23,904 bases of DNA from Thermoplasmata archaeon (GCA_003649845.1 QMTB01000004.1:1-23904); one strand, 5' to 3'. Positions 16,434-23,898 are shown, counted from the stretch's first letter. Translations and numbers: made by a program. Notes: generated by a model not told the origin, from the letters alone.

Positions 16434-19400
16434 TTCCAGCTGTTATAGAAACTACTGCAGCGAATATAATTAGATAGAATCCTAATCCAAGACCCCATTC
16501 TGCTTTCATATTAACTGTATCTCCATATGGCATAGGAACTTCTAGATAACCTCCTCCTTGTAGGCTACCTAAACTAAGTTGAGCGAGACGTCCCATTCCA
16601 ATTAGAAATGCTGCTGCTACGATTATTACAAATATTATACTTATAGATACAAGGAGTAAAGAATATCTTTTCTTTAAAGCTATATTAGGTATAAAACTAA
16701 TCCCCATGAGCATTAAACCTATTGTTATGATCAATAGAAGCGTTTGTAGAAAACCTGTAAATATCTCTGGTATAGTTGCAGAGGAGAAATACTGTTCTCC
16801 ATTAACAACTAGATGCTCTATCATATTCGCCGGATAAATATAGAGGAAACTTGTCTTCCAAATTTCATGATCTACTGTTGAAGCATAGAGATTCCACCAT
16901 GGAAATACAAGTGATAGCAAAGCTAGTGTGATAGTAAGTAGTTTCATAAAGGAATTAAAAGATATTTTATGGAGATATAGTAGTATAAGTAGCGATAGGA
17001 TAGTGAGTATACCTCCTATTGTTATACCATTATAAACTGTTGAAGATATAGATGTAACAATTTTTATAACACTATCAGTTGTTAGATCAACTAATGTTGA
17101 ACCTACTAGTGTTTTATCCTCATATACATCAACTGTATATTTAGCAGGTGGTAAAGATACAGGTCTCTTATATTCTGATACTGTTTTTCCATCTCTTCTA
17201 ATTATAATATTATAATCATTATTGGATATAGGCTCTCCTCTTCTATTTAATAGATCCACCTCTAGAATATATTGAGAATTAAAATCTATAGAAAGATTGT
17301 TTTCAGTTGGAATCTCTACGATCCTCTTAGATATATAACCTCCAGAGGTTATCTGAAGTATATAGGTTGAAGCAGGTATACATTTAAATCTATATCTACC
17401 TTCTCCCATATAGTAAGGCTTTAAATCTATAGGATACATCATCTTATTACTAGTTAAAGTTACATCTAATCTTACATCTGGCGGAAAACCTAGTCTATCT
17501 CTTACATTAATGGTTAGATCATATAATGGTACAGTTATATCTATATAGGATCTAAATTTTGGTATAATTGTTGTATTAACAAGAAATCCTTTATAGTATA
17601 TCTTTGCTATATATGGATATGATATCTTGAATAGATCTACTATAGATATCTCACTAAAGTTTTCAACTGTATACGATGAGAATAATGGAAATGGAACAGA
17701 TATAACATCTATAGTTTGATTAGTTGTTCTATATCTCTCGATGATATCATTGATCTTCAAAATTTCTATATCTACATCTTCAATAGCTTTATGATATTGA
17801 TCTTCTACTTTAAATTTTATATTCTGCTGCCATGTACAATATATATGGAGAGTAGTATCATGTAGTACATTTACTACTCCAACACCAATATATTTACTAG
17901 TATTTCTAAATACTCTATAGATTTTTACAGTATACCTCCCTGGTTTTAAACTCGGGAATTTAAAAACTTGGAAACCTATAAATGGTTTATAACTATACGC
18001 AGTTTCAACTAGGGAATCATTATGATATAATTCTCCTTTTAACATAGTTAGGTTTAAACCAGTGATGTTACTAAGTATAGGAAAAGATCCTATTCTACCT
18101 GTTAGATGTGGTATAACTGTTAATGTATAGATATTTTCTTCTCCCTTCCTGCTACTAGGTGTTTGATATCTAGCTTTAGCTAAAGGTTGAAAGAAACTGC
18201 TTTCTATATCTACATCTTTAAAGGTTGCATTTTGAAAGGTTACAAACTCTGCATCAAAATCAATTTTTAAACCCTTAGGTATAGTAAGATCATGGATTGT
18301 ATATGGTTCAAAGCTATTTCTACCAAATGTTATAGAGGCGTAGTCAACTTCTGTTCCAACGAGATTTAGATATTCTTTCTCTGCTACTTTAACCTCTACG
18401 CCATCTCGCTCTCCACCTACTTTATCTATCAAATTATGATTTGAGGATAATATTATACCATGTGTTTTACCAGGTTTGCCAACATCATATGATAACCATG
18501 CTTTACTACCTATATCGCAGTCATCTTTATATGATATAATCCATGTTCTATCTCTTGTCTCAGGATTCTCCTGTAATTTGTATTCGTGTACTCTATCATC
18601 CTCTTCATATACGTGTAAAAATGGGAGTATACTTCCAAAACACATTTTATCAGTTACGCTACTCTTAGAATGATAAGATATTATTGCACCGAATCTACCA
18701 TCAACATTTTCTATACCTTCTACTTGACAGTCTTTTAAAATTTCATGATGTACATGTACAACTATACGTTTTGGTTCAACAGGTGAATGATAATATTTAT
18801 AGATATTTGTAGTTTGGATTTCTCCACCATTTGAAGCACTTGTAATAGTAAAGGATACCATTAGGTTTCCATCAACTAGTATATCCTTAGAGATAAGTTT
18901 TTGATCCGATGAAACCTCATCTGTTTCCTCTGTTCCCCTGTGAAAAGCAAAAGCAAAAGATGCTAGTAGATCAGAGTTTAAAATATCAAACTTCTTAGTA
19001 CCTGGCTTCATTTTTATTACTACCTGAGATAGTTTACGGTTTAACACTTGTCCTTTTTCACCTACTCCATATACGATTTCTCCATCGTCTCTAATCTCAT
19101 AGTAATCCCCCTCTACAGATAAACCAGAGATTGGTTCAAAATAATAGTGACGATCTTCTATAGAAACATGATCTTTATATCCAGCATATGGGGTTTCCTC
19201 ATCATTATAATATATAAAATATTCTTCTTCACCATTTGCTATAGGTGGTATTAGGAAGACTAATCCGCAGCTTTTAATATGAGTATCATCAGTATAGTTT
19301 AAATTATATATTTGTGATTCCAATTCATACCATTTATTATTCTGCCAGCAGCATACTCTAACAGAATTATAAGAAGAGTTTTTAGCCCAACATGGATACT

Positions 19401-19596
19401 CAAAATCTATTTTTATATCAATTGGTTGATATATTGATTTCTGCGGAGAGGTTGATATAGGTAATATTATCTTCTGTTTATACTTCCAGTTTTTATTCCA
19501 ATAAGGTGGATCAGAAGAAGAACTAGGTATCACTATACCTTCAACTAGAATTAAAGCTATCAGTAGATAAACTATTTGTCTTTTAAAGCACTGCAT
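16393..19596 (-). CDS. Large surface protein: signal peptide, beta domains, five C-terminal membrane helices
   Basis: 1067 residues. A signal sequence (about 1-27, IVYLLIALILVEGIVIPSSS) is followed by a DUF2341-like domain (about 30-150) opening with WNKNWKYKQKI. Several beta-rich stretches come next, and residues about 590-840 read as carboxypeptidase-regulatory-like or Ig-like repeats (for example FKVEDQYHKAIEDVDIEI and LEVDLLNRRGEPISNN). N-glycosylation sequons (NSS, NYT, NAT, NIT, NLT, NTS) are frequent. Five membrane helices lie at about 857-875, 884-902, 944-968, 978-1000 and 1035-1057, and the tail is short. So most of the protein should face outside the cell. Function is unknown; adhesion, cell-envelope structure or extracellular processing are guesses. 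No enzyme motif was recognised. Confidence 0.85.
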   Translation of the reverse strand: MQCFKRQIVYLLIALILVEGIVIPSSSSDPPYWNKNWKYKQKIILPISTSPQKSIYQPIDIKIDFEYPCWAKNSSYNSVRVCCWQNNKWYELESQIYNLNYTDDTHIKSCGLVFLIPPIANGEEEYFIYYNDEETPYAGYKDHVSIEDRHYYFEPISGLSVEGDYYEIRDDGEIVYGVGEKGQVLNRKLSQVVIKMKPGTKKFDILNSDLLASFAFAFHRGTEETDEVSSDQKLISKDILVDGNLMVSFTITSASNGGEIQTTNIYKYYHSPVEPKRIVVHVHHEILKDCQVEGIENVDGRFGAIISYHSKSSVTDKMCFGSILPFLHVYEEDDRVHEYKLQENPETRDRTWIISYKDDCDIGSKAWLSYDVGKPGKTHGIILSSNHNLIDKVGGERDGVEVKVAEKEYLNLVGTEVDYASITFGRNSFEPYTIHDLTIPKGLKIDFDAEFVTFQNATFKDVDIESSFFQPLAKARYQTPSSRKGEENIYTLTVIPHLTGRIGSFPILSNITGLNLTMLKGELYHNDSLVETAYSYKPFIGFQVFKFPSLKPGRYTVKIYRVFRNTSKYIGVGVVNVLHDTTLHIYCTWQQNIKFKVEDQYHKAIEDVDIEILKINDIIERYRTTNQTIDVISVPFPLFSSYTVENFSEISIVDLFKISYPYIAKIYYKGFLVNTTIIPKFRSYIDITVPLYDLTINVRDRLGFPPDVRLDVTLTSNKMMYPIDLKPYYMGEGRYRFKCIPASTYILQITSGGYISKRIVEIPTENNLSIDFNSQYILEVDLLNRRGEPISNNDYNIIIRRDGKTVSEYKRPVSLPPAKYTVDVYEDKTLVGSTLVDLTTDSVIKIVTSISSTVYNGITIGGILTILSLLILLYLHKISFNSFMKLLTITLALLSLVFPWWNLYASTVDHEIWKTSFLYIYPANMIEHLVVNGEQYFSSATIPEIFTGFLQTLLLIITIGLMLMGISFIPNIALKKRYSLLLVSISIIFVIIVAAAFLIGMGRLAQLSLGSLQGGGYLEVPMPYGDTVNMKAEWGLGLGFYLIIFAAVVSITAGIIDFLRSKGFVSF

Positions 19597-19633
19597 ATAG
19601 CCAAACCCTATTCAACTAATCTAACCTACATTT

Positions 19634-19670
19634 CTTTATTATAATTTGTTATTATAATAATATAATAAAG
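19634..19670. promoter_or_regulatory. AT inverted repeat with the minus-strand promoter of the surface protein gene
   Basis: CTTTATTATA (19634-19643) and TATAATAAAG (19661-19670) are perfect 10-bp arms around 17 nt. Read on the minus strand, the right arm is a TATA-like box (CTTTATTATATT) about 65-75 nt before the surface protein ATG. The symmetry may be two overlapping TATA-type elements or an operator. The sequence is nearly all A/T, so chance symmetry is possible. Confidence 0.35.
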
Positions 19671-19713
19671 TTTCCTTCTCTAGATGAAGAAGCTTATATA
19701 GAAAAACAAAAAC

Positions 19714-19720
19714 ATTTATA
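19714..19720 (+). promoter_or_regulatory. TATA box of the DUF6580-like gene
   Basis: ATTTATA follows a purine-rich AAAAACAAAAAC stretch that could be the BRE. Predicted transcription start is near 19743, giving a 16-nt leader that contains GGGGAT (19747-19752) before ATG 19759. Confidence 0.5.
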
Positions 19721-19758
19721 CGTTAATATCTATTTCACCTAGTTTCGGGGATAAAAAT

Positions 19759-20370
19759 ATGAAAGTGAAGGATTATATCTGGAAGGAATACATCTTATTA
19801 CCCGTATTGATTTTAATAGGTGTAATTGGACGTATTATACTCGTTGGATTAAAAATTCAACCTTTCCCTAACTTTGAAGTCATCATGGTTATAACCTTCC
19901 TTGCAGCTGTACTTATAAGATCAAAGATTGCCATTATAGTACCATTTCTCGCTATGATTATAAGTGATGTTATACTTGGAAACAGTGTCTTCATTGGTCA
20001 TCCAATGAATAGAATAGTTATATTCACCTACTCCGGCTTTATATTCCTATCAGTTATCAGCTATCTTAGATCAGATTGGTTTAAAAAACATATACGAGAT
20101 TTAAATTTGAAATCCATAGCTATAACAGGTGGAACAGGATTCATATTTACTCTTATATATGATATCTGGACAAATGCTGGATGGTGGTATATAATATATC
20201 CACATACAACTGAGGCTTTTATAAGTGTATTCCTAGCAGGTATACCTTTTATGATATATCATCTCCTATCTAATGTATTTATGTTTATAGTAGTAGCTCT
20301 ACCAGTGGTATCATATATAACGATACACCATCCAATTATAATACCTAAGGAGACTCCTGATCTCACCTAG
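19759..20370 (+). CDS. DUF6580-like membrane protein, possible ECF-type S component
   Basis: 203 residues with about five or six membrane helices (first at 12-30, others near 39-55, 58-75, 83-100, 118-135 and 160-190). PNFEVIMVITFLAAVLI near the start, YDIWTNAGWWYIIYPHT in the middle and AGIPFMIYHLLSNVFMF near the end follow the order of conserved segments in DUF6580 proteins. That fold resembles the substrate-binding S components of ECF vitamin and metal transporters. The substrate is unknown, and no ECF ATPase gene is nearby. It is divergent from the surface protein gene. An insertion sequence lies 23 nt after its stop. Confidence 0.7.
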   Translation: MKVKDYIWKEYILLPVLILIGVIGRIILVGLKIQPFPNFEVIMVITFLAAVLIRSKIAIIVPFLAMIISDVILGNSVFIGHPMNRIVIFTYSGFIFLSVISYLRSDWFKKHIRDLNLKSIAITGGTGFIFTLIYDIWTNAGWWYIIYPHTTEAFISVFLAGIPFMIYHLLSNVFMFIVVALPVVSYITIHHPIIIPKETPDLT

Positions 20371-20382
20371 ATTTTCTCTATC

Positions 20383-20393
20383 TCTCTTCAATA
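20383..20393 (+). repeat. Left 11-bp direct repeat (probable target-site duplication)
   Basis: TCTCTTCAATA here is identical to 21597-21607 on the other side of the insertion sequence. Each copy is 5 nt from the terminal inverted repeat, as expected if the element includes those 5 nt on both sides. Confidence 0.65.
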
Positions 20394-20398
20394 TAGGG

Positions 20399-20416
20399 TG
20401 TTGAAAAATTAATTGA
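20399..20416 (+). repeat. Left terminal inverted repeat of the insertion sequence
   Basis: TGTTGAAAAATTAATTGA matches the reverse complement of 21574-21591 at 17 of 18 bases (A versus G at the 14th position). Confidence 0.85.
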
Positions 20417-20473
20417 ACCCTCCTACGTTTCATTTGAAGCAGGGATGCAACAAATGAAACGAATGAGGAGGGT
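20417..20473 (+). promoter_or_regulatory. Long hairpin over the transposase start
   Basis: ACCCTCCT (20417-20424) pairs with AGGAGGGT (20466-20473). CGTTTCATTTG (20426-20436) pairs with CAAATGAAACG (20451-20461). That gives 19 perfect pairs, with a 1-nt/4-nt internal loop and a 14-nt terminal loop. The ATGs at 20445, 20454 and 20463 and the SD-like AGGAGGGTGA fall inside or at the edge of the structure. Transcripts entering from outside would fold and hide the start, a known protective design in IS10 and IS50; here it is inferred. Confidence 0.65.
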
Positions 20474-21391
20474 GAGTCTCAGAAAGATCTTATCAAATTT
20501 AGACCTTTCTGAAATTGAGGTATGTTTACTGAAAAACTATCGGTATGAGAAAGGAAAACCTGGAAGACCACCATTGTCACCAACAGGGTTATTCCTCTGT
20601 TTCATCCTTATGTTCCTCAGGATGGAATCATATCGTGATTTCCAAGCATTCCTAGAAAAAAAACTATTTTTGGAGGCGATATCTTGGGTTCACGAGGACA
20701 CCTGATATTGGAACATTTTCACATTTCCTAAGGCGGATTGGTGAACAGATATTTGAAGAATTATTCCAATCAAATCGTTCAGCAACTTCTGAACAAGGGT
20801 TTTCTCAGTAGGCATTGTGTTGCTATCGATGGTTCTATCCTTGAAGGAAACCCTGAGGATAAACAAGCAGGTTGGGGATGGGATCATATCAATAAATGTT
20901 ATATCTACGGATACAAAATCCATGTTATCGTTGACACTAAAACAGAACTTCCATTAGCACTCTATTTCACCAAGGCAAATGTTCATGATTCACAAGCATT
21001 TAAACCATTATATCAACAGGTGATATCCTATGACTCACGGTTTCATATTGTATATCTCCTAGGTGATAAGGGATATGATTCATCAAAGATTAGGCAGATT
21101 CTTCTACATGACGAGGTGAAACCTATCATCAAAGCTGGTAAAACAAGGATCAAACCACAGTATCCCCTGTGGTTTCTTGAGAAATACCAGGAGAGAATCA
21201 GTGTAGAACGTTTCTTCTCCAGGTTAAAGAAATATCTTGATCTGAAACAACTGAACATACATGGTATAACACAGGTCAAACTGTTCTCCTATCTCATCAG
21301 TATCGGCATGCTGCTCATCGCTTATCTTAATGATCAAATAGGCTGCTGTTCACCACGAAGCATTAAATCATTCATTAGAAGATGGATGTAA
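20445..21391 (+). pseudogene. DDE transposase broken by two single-base frameshifts
   Basis: Frame one (from 20445) runs to LEKK at the A8 run 20656-20663 and then goes out of phase, stopping at 20703. The next frame reads YFWRRYLGFTRTPDIGTF and RRIGEQIFEELF to about 20766. The third frame continues NQIVQQLLNKGF through to the stop at 21389-21391. Removing one A from the A8 run and one C at 20666-20667 restores a single protein of about 314 residues, normal for IS4/IS5-type transposases. Catalytic residues survive: D in VAIDGS (20828-20830), D in LLGDKGYDS (21065-21067) and E in ISVERFFSRLK (21206-21208). The copy is probably inactive unless the indels are sequencing errors. A helper element could still move it, because the ends are intact. 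Confidence 0.85.
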
Positions 21392-21468
21392 AAAAAACGA
21401 AAAGAAGATGGATTTATCTTCAAATGGAAGAGTGGAAACTATGAATACATGACAACAACGGATCAGAG

Positions 21469-21488
21469 AATGGTGTTGAGACACCATT
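21469..21488 (+). repeat. Perfect hairpin in the IS 3' tail (first)
   Basis: AATGGTGT and ACACCATT form an 8-bp stem with a 4-nt TGAG loop, 78 nt after the transposase stop. It lies outside any convincing ORF and may shield or end the transposase mRNA. Confidence 0.5.
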
Positions 21489-21532
21489 TTAGTGATCCAT
21501 GAACACACAACCCAAAAAAAATGAACGCGTAA

Positions 21533-21554
21533 TTCAGCGGTAATCCCCGCTGAA
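21533..21554 (+). repeat. Perfect hairpin in the IS 3' tail (second)
   Basis: TTCAGCGG and CCGCTGAA form an 8-bp GC-rich stem with a 6-nt TAATCC loop, 19 nt inside the right inverted repeat. It is a possible terminator or stability element of the insertion sequence; no T-run follows it directly. Confidence 0.5.
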
Positions 21555-21573
21555 ATACAATAAACCAAAGAAA

Positions 21574-21591
21574 TCAACTAATTTTTCAACA
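21574..21591 (-). repeat. Right terminal inverted repeat of the insertion sequence
   Basis: Its reverse complement, TGTTGAAAAATTAGTTGA, matches the left end at 17 of 18 bases. Confidence 0.85.
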
Positions 21592-21596
21592 AGCTT

Positions 21597-21607
21597 TCTC
21601 TTCAATA
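21597..21607 (+). repeat. Right 11-bp direct repeat (probable target-site duplication)
   Basis: TCTCTTCAATA is identical to 20383-20393. It lies 7 nt before the BRE/TATA of the downstream gene. Confidence 0.65.
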
Positions 21608-21613
21608 ATTTTT

Positions 21614-21628
21614 GAAAAGATTTATATG
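21614..21628 (+). promoter_or_regulatory. BRE and TATA box of the Lrp-type domain gene
   Basis: GAAAAGA (BRE-like) is followed by TTTATATG. The predicted transcription start is near 21651, leaving a leader of about 30 nt with AAAGGAG (21666-21672) before ATG 21681. Confidence 0.6.
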
Positions 21629-21680
21629 ATAAGAGTTTATATCCCATAAACATTATCATCAGATAAAAGGAGAAAGGGTT

Positions 21681-21914
21681 ATGGCAATAGGATTTGTACT
21701 TATAAGCGCAGCACCGGCACGGGAACATGAAGTATATAATAAGCTATCTAAAGTACCAGAGATCGTAGAGTTACATCCTTTGTTTGGTGAATATGATCTA
21801 ATTGCGAAGATTGAAGCAGAGGATTTCGAAAAACTAGGGGATATAGTTGTAAACAAGATAAGATCAATAGATGGAGTTATAGATACAAAAACATTAACTG
21901 GAACAAAATTTTGA
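21681..21914 (+). CDS. Stand-alone Lrp/AsnC effector-binding (RAM) domain protein
   Basis: 77 residues forming one alpha-beta ferredoxin-like RAM domain. GFVLISAAPAREHEVYNKL, then VVELHPLFGEYDLIAKIEAED and IDGVIDTKTLTG follow the strand-helix-strand order of AsnC_trans_reg domains. The usual N-terminal winged helix-turn-helix is absent, so it cannot bind DNA alone. Such stand-alone RAM proteins form ring-like dimers or octamers that bind amino acids and may modulate full-length Lrp proteins. It shares a transcript with the small membrane protein that starts 12 nt after its stop. The nearby insertion sequence stopped short of its promoter. Confidence 0.88.
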   Translation: MAIGFVLISAAPAREHEVYNKLSKVPEIVELHPLFGEYDLIAKIEAEDFEKLGDIVVNKIRSIDGVIDTKTLTGTKF

Positions 21915-21926
21915 GGTGAAAGAAAA

Positions 21927-22238
21927 ATGATTCTACAATATTTTTTAGGAATGCTTCTATTGGTTTTTGCTATAGCTAGTATAATAGCAGGTATATTCAC
22001 TGCATACTTTGGATCCGGTAGAAGCAAAGCTATTGGTATAATATTGATTCTAATAGGTTTGATCGTTGGCATTATATTCCTGTGGGGCGCTGGTCTCCTA
22101 AATGCTGTTTTAGGTGTCCCTCCAGCCATAATTAATCTAGTTGGAACAGTAACAGCAGGTGTAGCCTCGGTTATAGGAGCTATAATAGGAGCATTACTTG
22201 CCCTAGGTATCTTCCTAGTAGCAATAATGAAAGCATAA
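21927..22238 (+). CDS. Small hydrophobic membrane protein, three helices
   Basis: 103 residues, nearly all apolar, with membrane helices at about 4-27, 35-57 and 70-100; the last is long and Gly/Ala-rich and may be two short helices. GAGGTGA (21913-21919) lies 7 nt before the ATG and overlaps the stop of the RAM-domain gene, so the two are probably co-translated. No family was recognised. A link to sensing or export of the RAM ligand is only suggested by the pairing. Confidence 0.7.
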   Translation: MILQYFLGMLLLVFAIASIIAGIFTAYFGSGRSKAIGIILILIGLIVGIIFLWGAGLLNAVLGVPPAIINLVGTVTAGVASVIGAIIGALLALGIFLVAIMKA

Positions 22239-22250
22239 AACATTCTCCTA

Positions 22251-22258
22251 TTTTTTTT
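22251..22258 (+). terminator. T8 terminator of the RAM-membrane protein operon
   Basis: A run of eight T begins 12 nt after the small membrane protein stop, between convergent genes. This matches stem-less archaeal oligo-T termination. Confidence 0.5.
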
Positions 22259-22271
22259 ATTATTGTAGTAT

Positions 22272-22868
22272 CTAGTTTTTTATTAGATTGATGAAGTATC
22301 TATGTATCCTAGTATCATCTGTAAGTTCCGGGTGGAAAGACATCGCAAGTAGTTTATCCTGTTGAACCATGATTATACTATCATCTATCCTTGAGAGTAT
22401 CTTACAATTACCCCATGTCCTAGTAATTATAGGAGCACGTATAAAAACAGCTGGAAATGGTTTTTCAAAATTTTTTATATTAACAAATTGTTCAAAAGAT
22501 TCCCTTTGTCTTCCAAAAGCATTTCTATGAACCTCCATATCTATTACACTGATTAAATGTAGATTCTCAACTGGATCGACGATTTTCTTTGCTAGAATTA
22601 TACAACCTGCACAGGTTCCCATAACTGCAAGATCTTCATCTTCAATTCTATCTATTATAATTTCAAGTAGTTTTAACCTATATATCATCTTTGATATCGT
22701 TGTACTCTCTCCACCTGGTATAATCAATCCATCGATTTTATTAAGAGTATCTCTATCTTTGATTATATAGATTCTACCATTTATTTCAAGCTCTTTTAAT
22801 GTCTTCTCCATAATTGCTTTATGTTCAGAGATAGCTCCTTGTACTCCTAGAATACCGATATCTACCAT
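22272..22868 (-). CDS. pdxT: Pyridoxal 5'-phosphate synthase glutaminase subunit
   Basis: 198 residues, class I glutamine amidotransferase. IPGGESTTISKM contains the family's GGES (52-55), the catalytic Cys is C86 in GTCAGC, and the His-Glu pair is H179 and E181 in FHPEL. It frees ammonia from glutamine and passes it to PdxS. The ATG lies 7 nt inside the end of pdxS, so the two are translationally coupled. Complete and typical. Confidence 0.96.
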   Translation of the reverse strand: MVDIGILGVQGAISEHKAIMEKTLKELEINGRIYIIKDRDTLNKIDGLIIPGGESTTISKMIYRLKLLEIIIDRIEDEDLAVMGTCAGCIILAKKIVDPVENLHLISVIDMEVHRNAFGRQRESFEQFVNIKNFEKPFPAVFIRAPIITRTWGNCKILSRIDDSIIMVQQDKLLAMSFHPELTDDTRIHRYFINLIKN

Positions 22869-23857
22869 CCTCTCTCCTGAAGATGCTGCGTTAGATTTTC
22901 TATTTCAATTCCACGCATAGCTTCTCCAAGATTTTTACTGACCTCTGCTATAACCTTTGGATCATCATAATGGGTAACTGCTTCTACTATTGCTCTTGCA
23001 CGTTCTGCAGGGTTTTCAGATTTAAATATACCTGATCCAACGAATACACCATCACTTCCAAGTTGCATCATAATTGCTGCATCAGCAGGAGTAGCTATAC
23101 CACCTGCTGCAAAGTTTACAACGGGTAACCTATTTATCTTCTGAATCTCTTTTAATATCTCAAAGATTTCTTCTTTAACTGTTTCATATGTATAATCTCC
23201 AAATATCCTTGTATCTTTTGTGACATCTTGATTTGTAAGGGTTTTAAATGCATCTACATAGGATTGGATGTATTCTCCAGATAGTTTTTCAAGACCTTCA
23301 TCATCCGTCTCTGACACCATTTTTATCATTGTTGAAACCATTCTTTGATGACGAACTGCCTCGATAATATTTCCTGTTCCAGCTTCACCTTTTGTTCTTA
23401 TCATTGCAGCTCCTTCCCAGATTCTACGAACTGCTTCTCCTAGACTTCTACATCCACATACAAATGGAACAGTAAACAAACGTTTCTCTACATGATAAAA
23501 TGGATCAGCTGGAGTGAGAACCTCTGATTCATCTATCATATCTACTCCTATTGCTTCTAATGCTTGTGCCTCTACGAAATGACCTATTCTAGCTTTTGCC
23601 ATAACTGGTATACTAACTGTATCCATAATATTTTGTATAACCTGTGGATCTGCCATTCTAGCTACTCCACCTTCTTTTCTTATATCTGCTGGTACACGTT
23701 CAAGAGCCATTACTGCTACAGCACCGCTCTCCTCAGCTATAGCAGCTTGTTCTGGAGTTGTAACATCCATAATCACTCCGCCTTTCTGCATCTTAGCAAA
23801 TCCTCTTTTAATGAGCGTTGTACCATGTCTAAGTTTCGAGAGATCAACATTTTTCAT
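22862..23857 (-). CDS. pdxS: Pyridoxal 5'-phosphate synthase lyase subunit
   Basis: 331 residues, a TIM barrel that builds PLP from ribose 5-phosphate, glyceraldehyde 3-phosphate and ammonia in a dodecamer with PdxT. Conserved residues seen are D31 (VIMDV), K88 (MAKARIGHF, the Schiff-base lysine) and K156 (IRTKGEAGTG). The protein is about 35-40 residues longer than bacterial PdxS. The extra stretch lies between RHQRMVSTM and RLPVVNFAAGG (about 180-245), as in methanogen PdxS proteins such as MJ0677, so it is an archaeal variant and not a fusion. First gene of the pdxS-pdxT pair. Confidence 0.97.
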   Translation of the reverse strand: MKNVDLSKLRHGTTLIKRGFAKMQKGGVIMDVTTPEQAAIAEESGAVAVMALERVPADIRKEGGVARMADPQVIQNIMDTVSIPVMAKARIGHFVEAQALEAIGVDMIDESEVLTPADPFYHVEKRLFTVPFVCGCRSLGEAVRRIWEGAAMIRTKGEAGTGNIIEAVRHQRMVSTMIKMVSETDDEGLEKLSGEYIQSYVDAFKTLTNQDVTKDTRIFGDYTYETVKEEIFEILKEIQKINRLPVVNFAAGGIATPADAAIMMQLGSDGVFVGSGIFKSENPAERARAIVEAVTHYDDPKVIAEVSKNLGEAMRGIEIENLTQHLQERGW

Positions 23858-23874
23858 TTAACCTACCCCCTTTT

Positions 23875-23898
23875 TAGGGTTTATACACCCTATATAAT
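23875..23898 (-). promoter_or_regulatory. pdxS promoter with an overlapping inverted repeat
   Basis: On the minus strand, TATTATATA (23890-23898) and TGTATAAAC (23880-23888) are both TATA-like. The repeat TAGGGT-TTATAC-ACCCTA (23875-23892, perfect 6-bp arms) covers the second and touches the first. GGGGGTAGGT (23861-23870) before the ATG may act as ribosome binding site. A repressor site is plausible; no known PLP regulator motif was recognised. Confidence 0.45.

Larger units (their letters stand above)
20394..21596 (+). mobile_element. Degraded insertion sequence with DDE transposase, IS4/IS5-like
   Basis: The element is about 1.2 kb. Its ends carry inverted repeats (20399-20416 and 21574-21591, 17 of 18 bases matching), and an 11-bp direct repeat flanks the whole. 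Inside are a long 5' hairpin, a frameshifted DDE transposase and a 180-nt noncoding tail with two perfect hairpins. Codon use is less AGA/ATA-rich than in the neighbours, which fits recent arrival. An 11-bp duplication suits the IS4 family; I cannot fix the family from sequence memory. With the inverted repeats as the limits, the element would be 20399-21591. It sits between the DUF6580-like gene and the Lrp-type gene and disrupts neither. Confidence 0.85.

Noticed and set aside
20656..20770. Programmed frameshifting in the transposase
   Set aside because: A -1 slip at the A8 run leads to a stop at 20729, and full translation would need two separate +1 shifts, so mutation or sequencing error is simpler.
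20399..21591. Taking the inverted repeats as the exact ends of the insertion sequence
   Set aside because: The flanking 11-bp repeat is 5 nt outside the repeats on each side, so the element more likely includes those 5 nt; kept as an alternative.
21659..22243. Minus-strand open frame of 194 codons opposite the RAM-domain and membrane protein genes
   Set aside because: The plus-strand genes have a promoter, ribosome binding sites and a recognised domain. The antisense product is an Ile/Pro/Ala-rich shadow.
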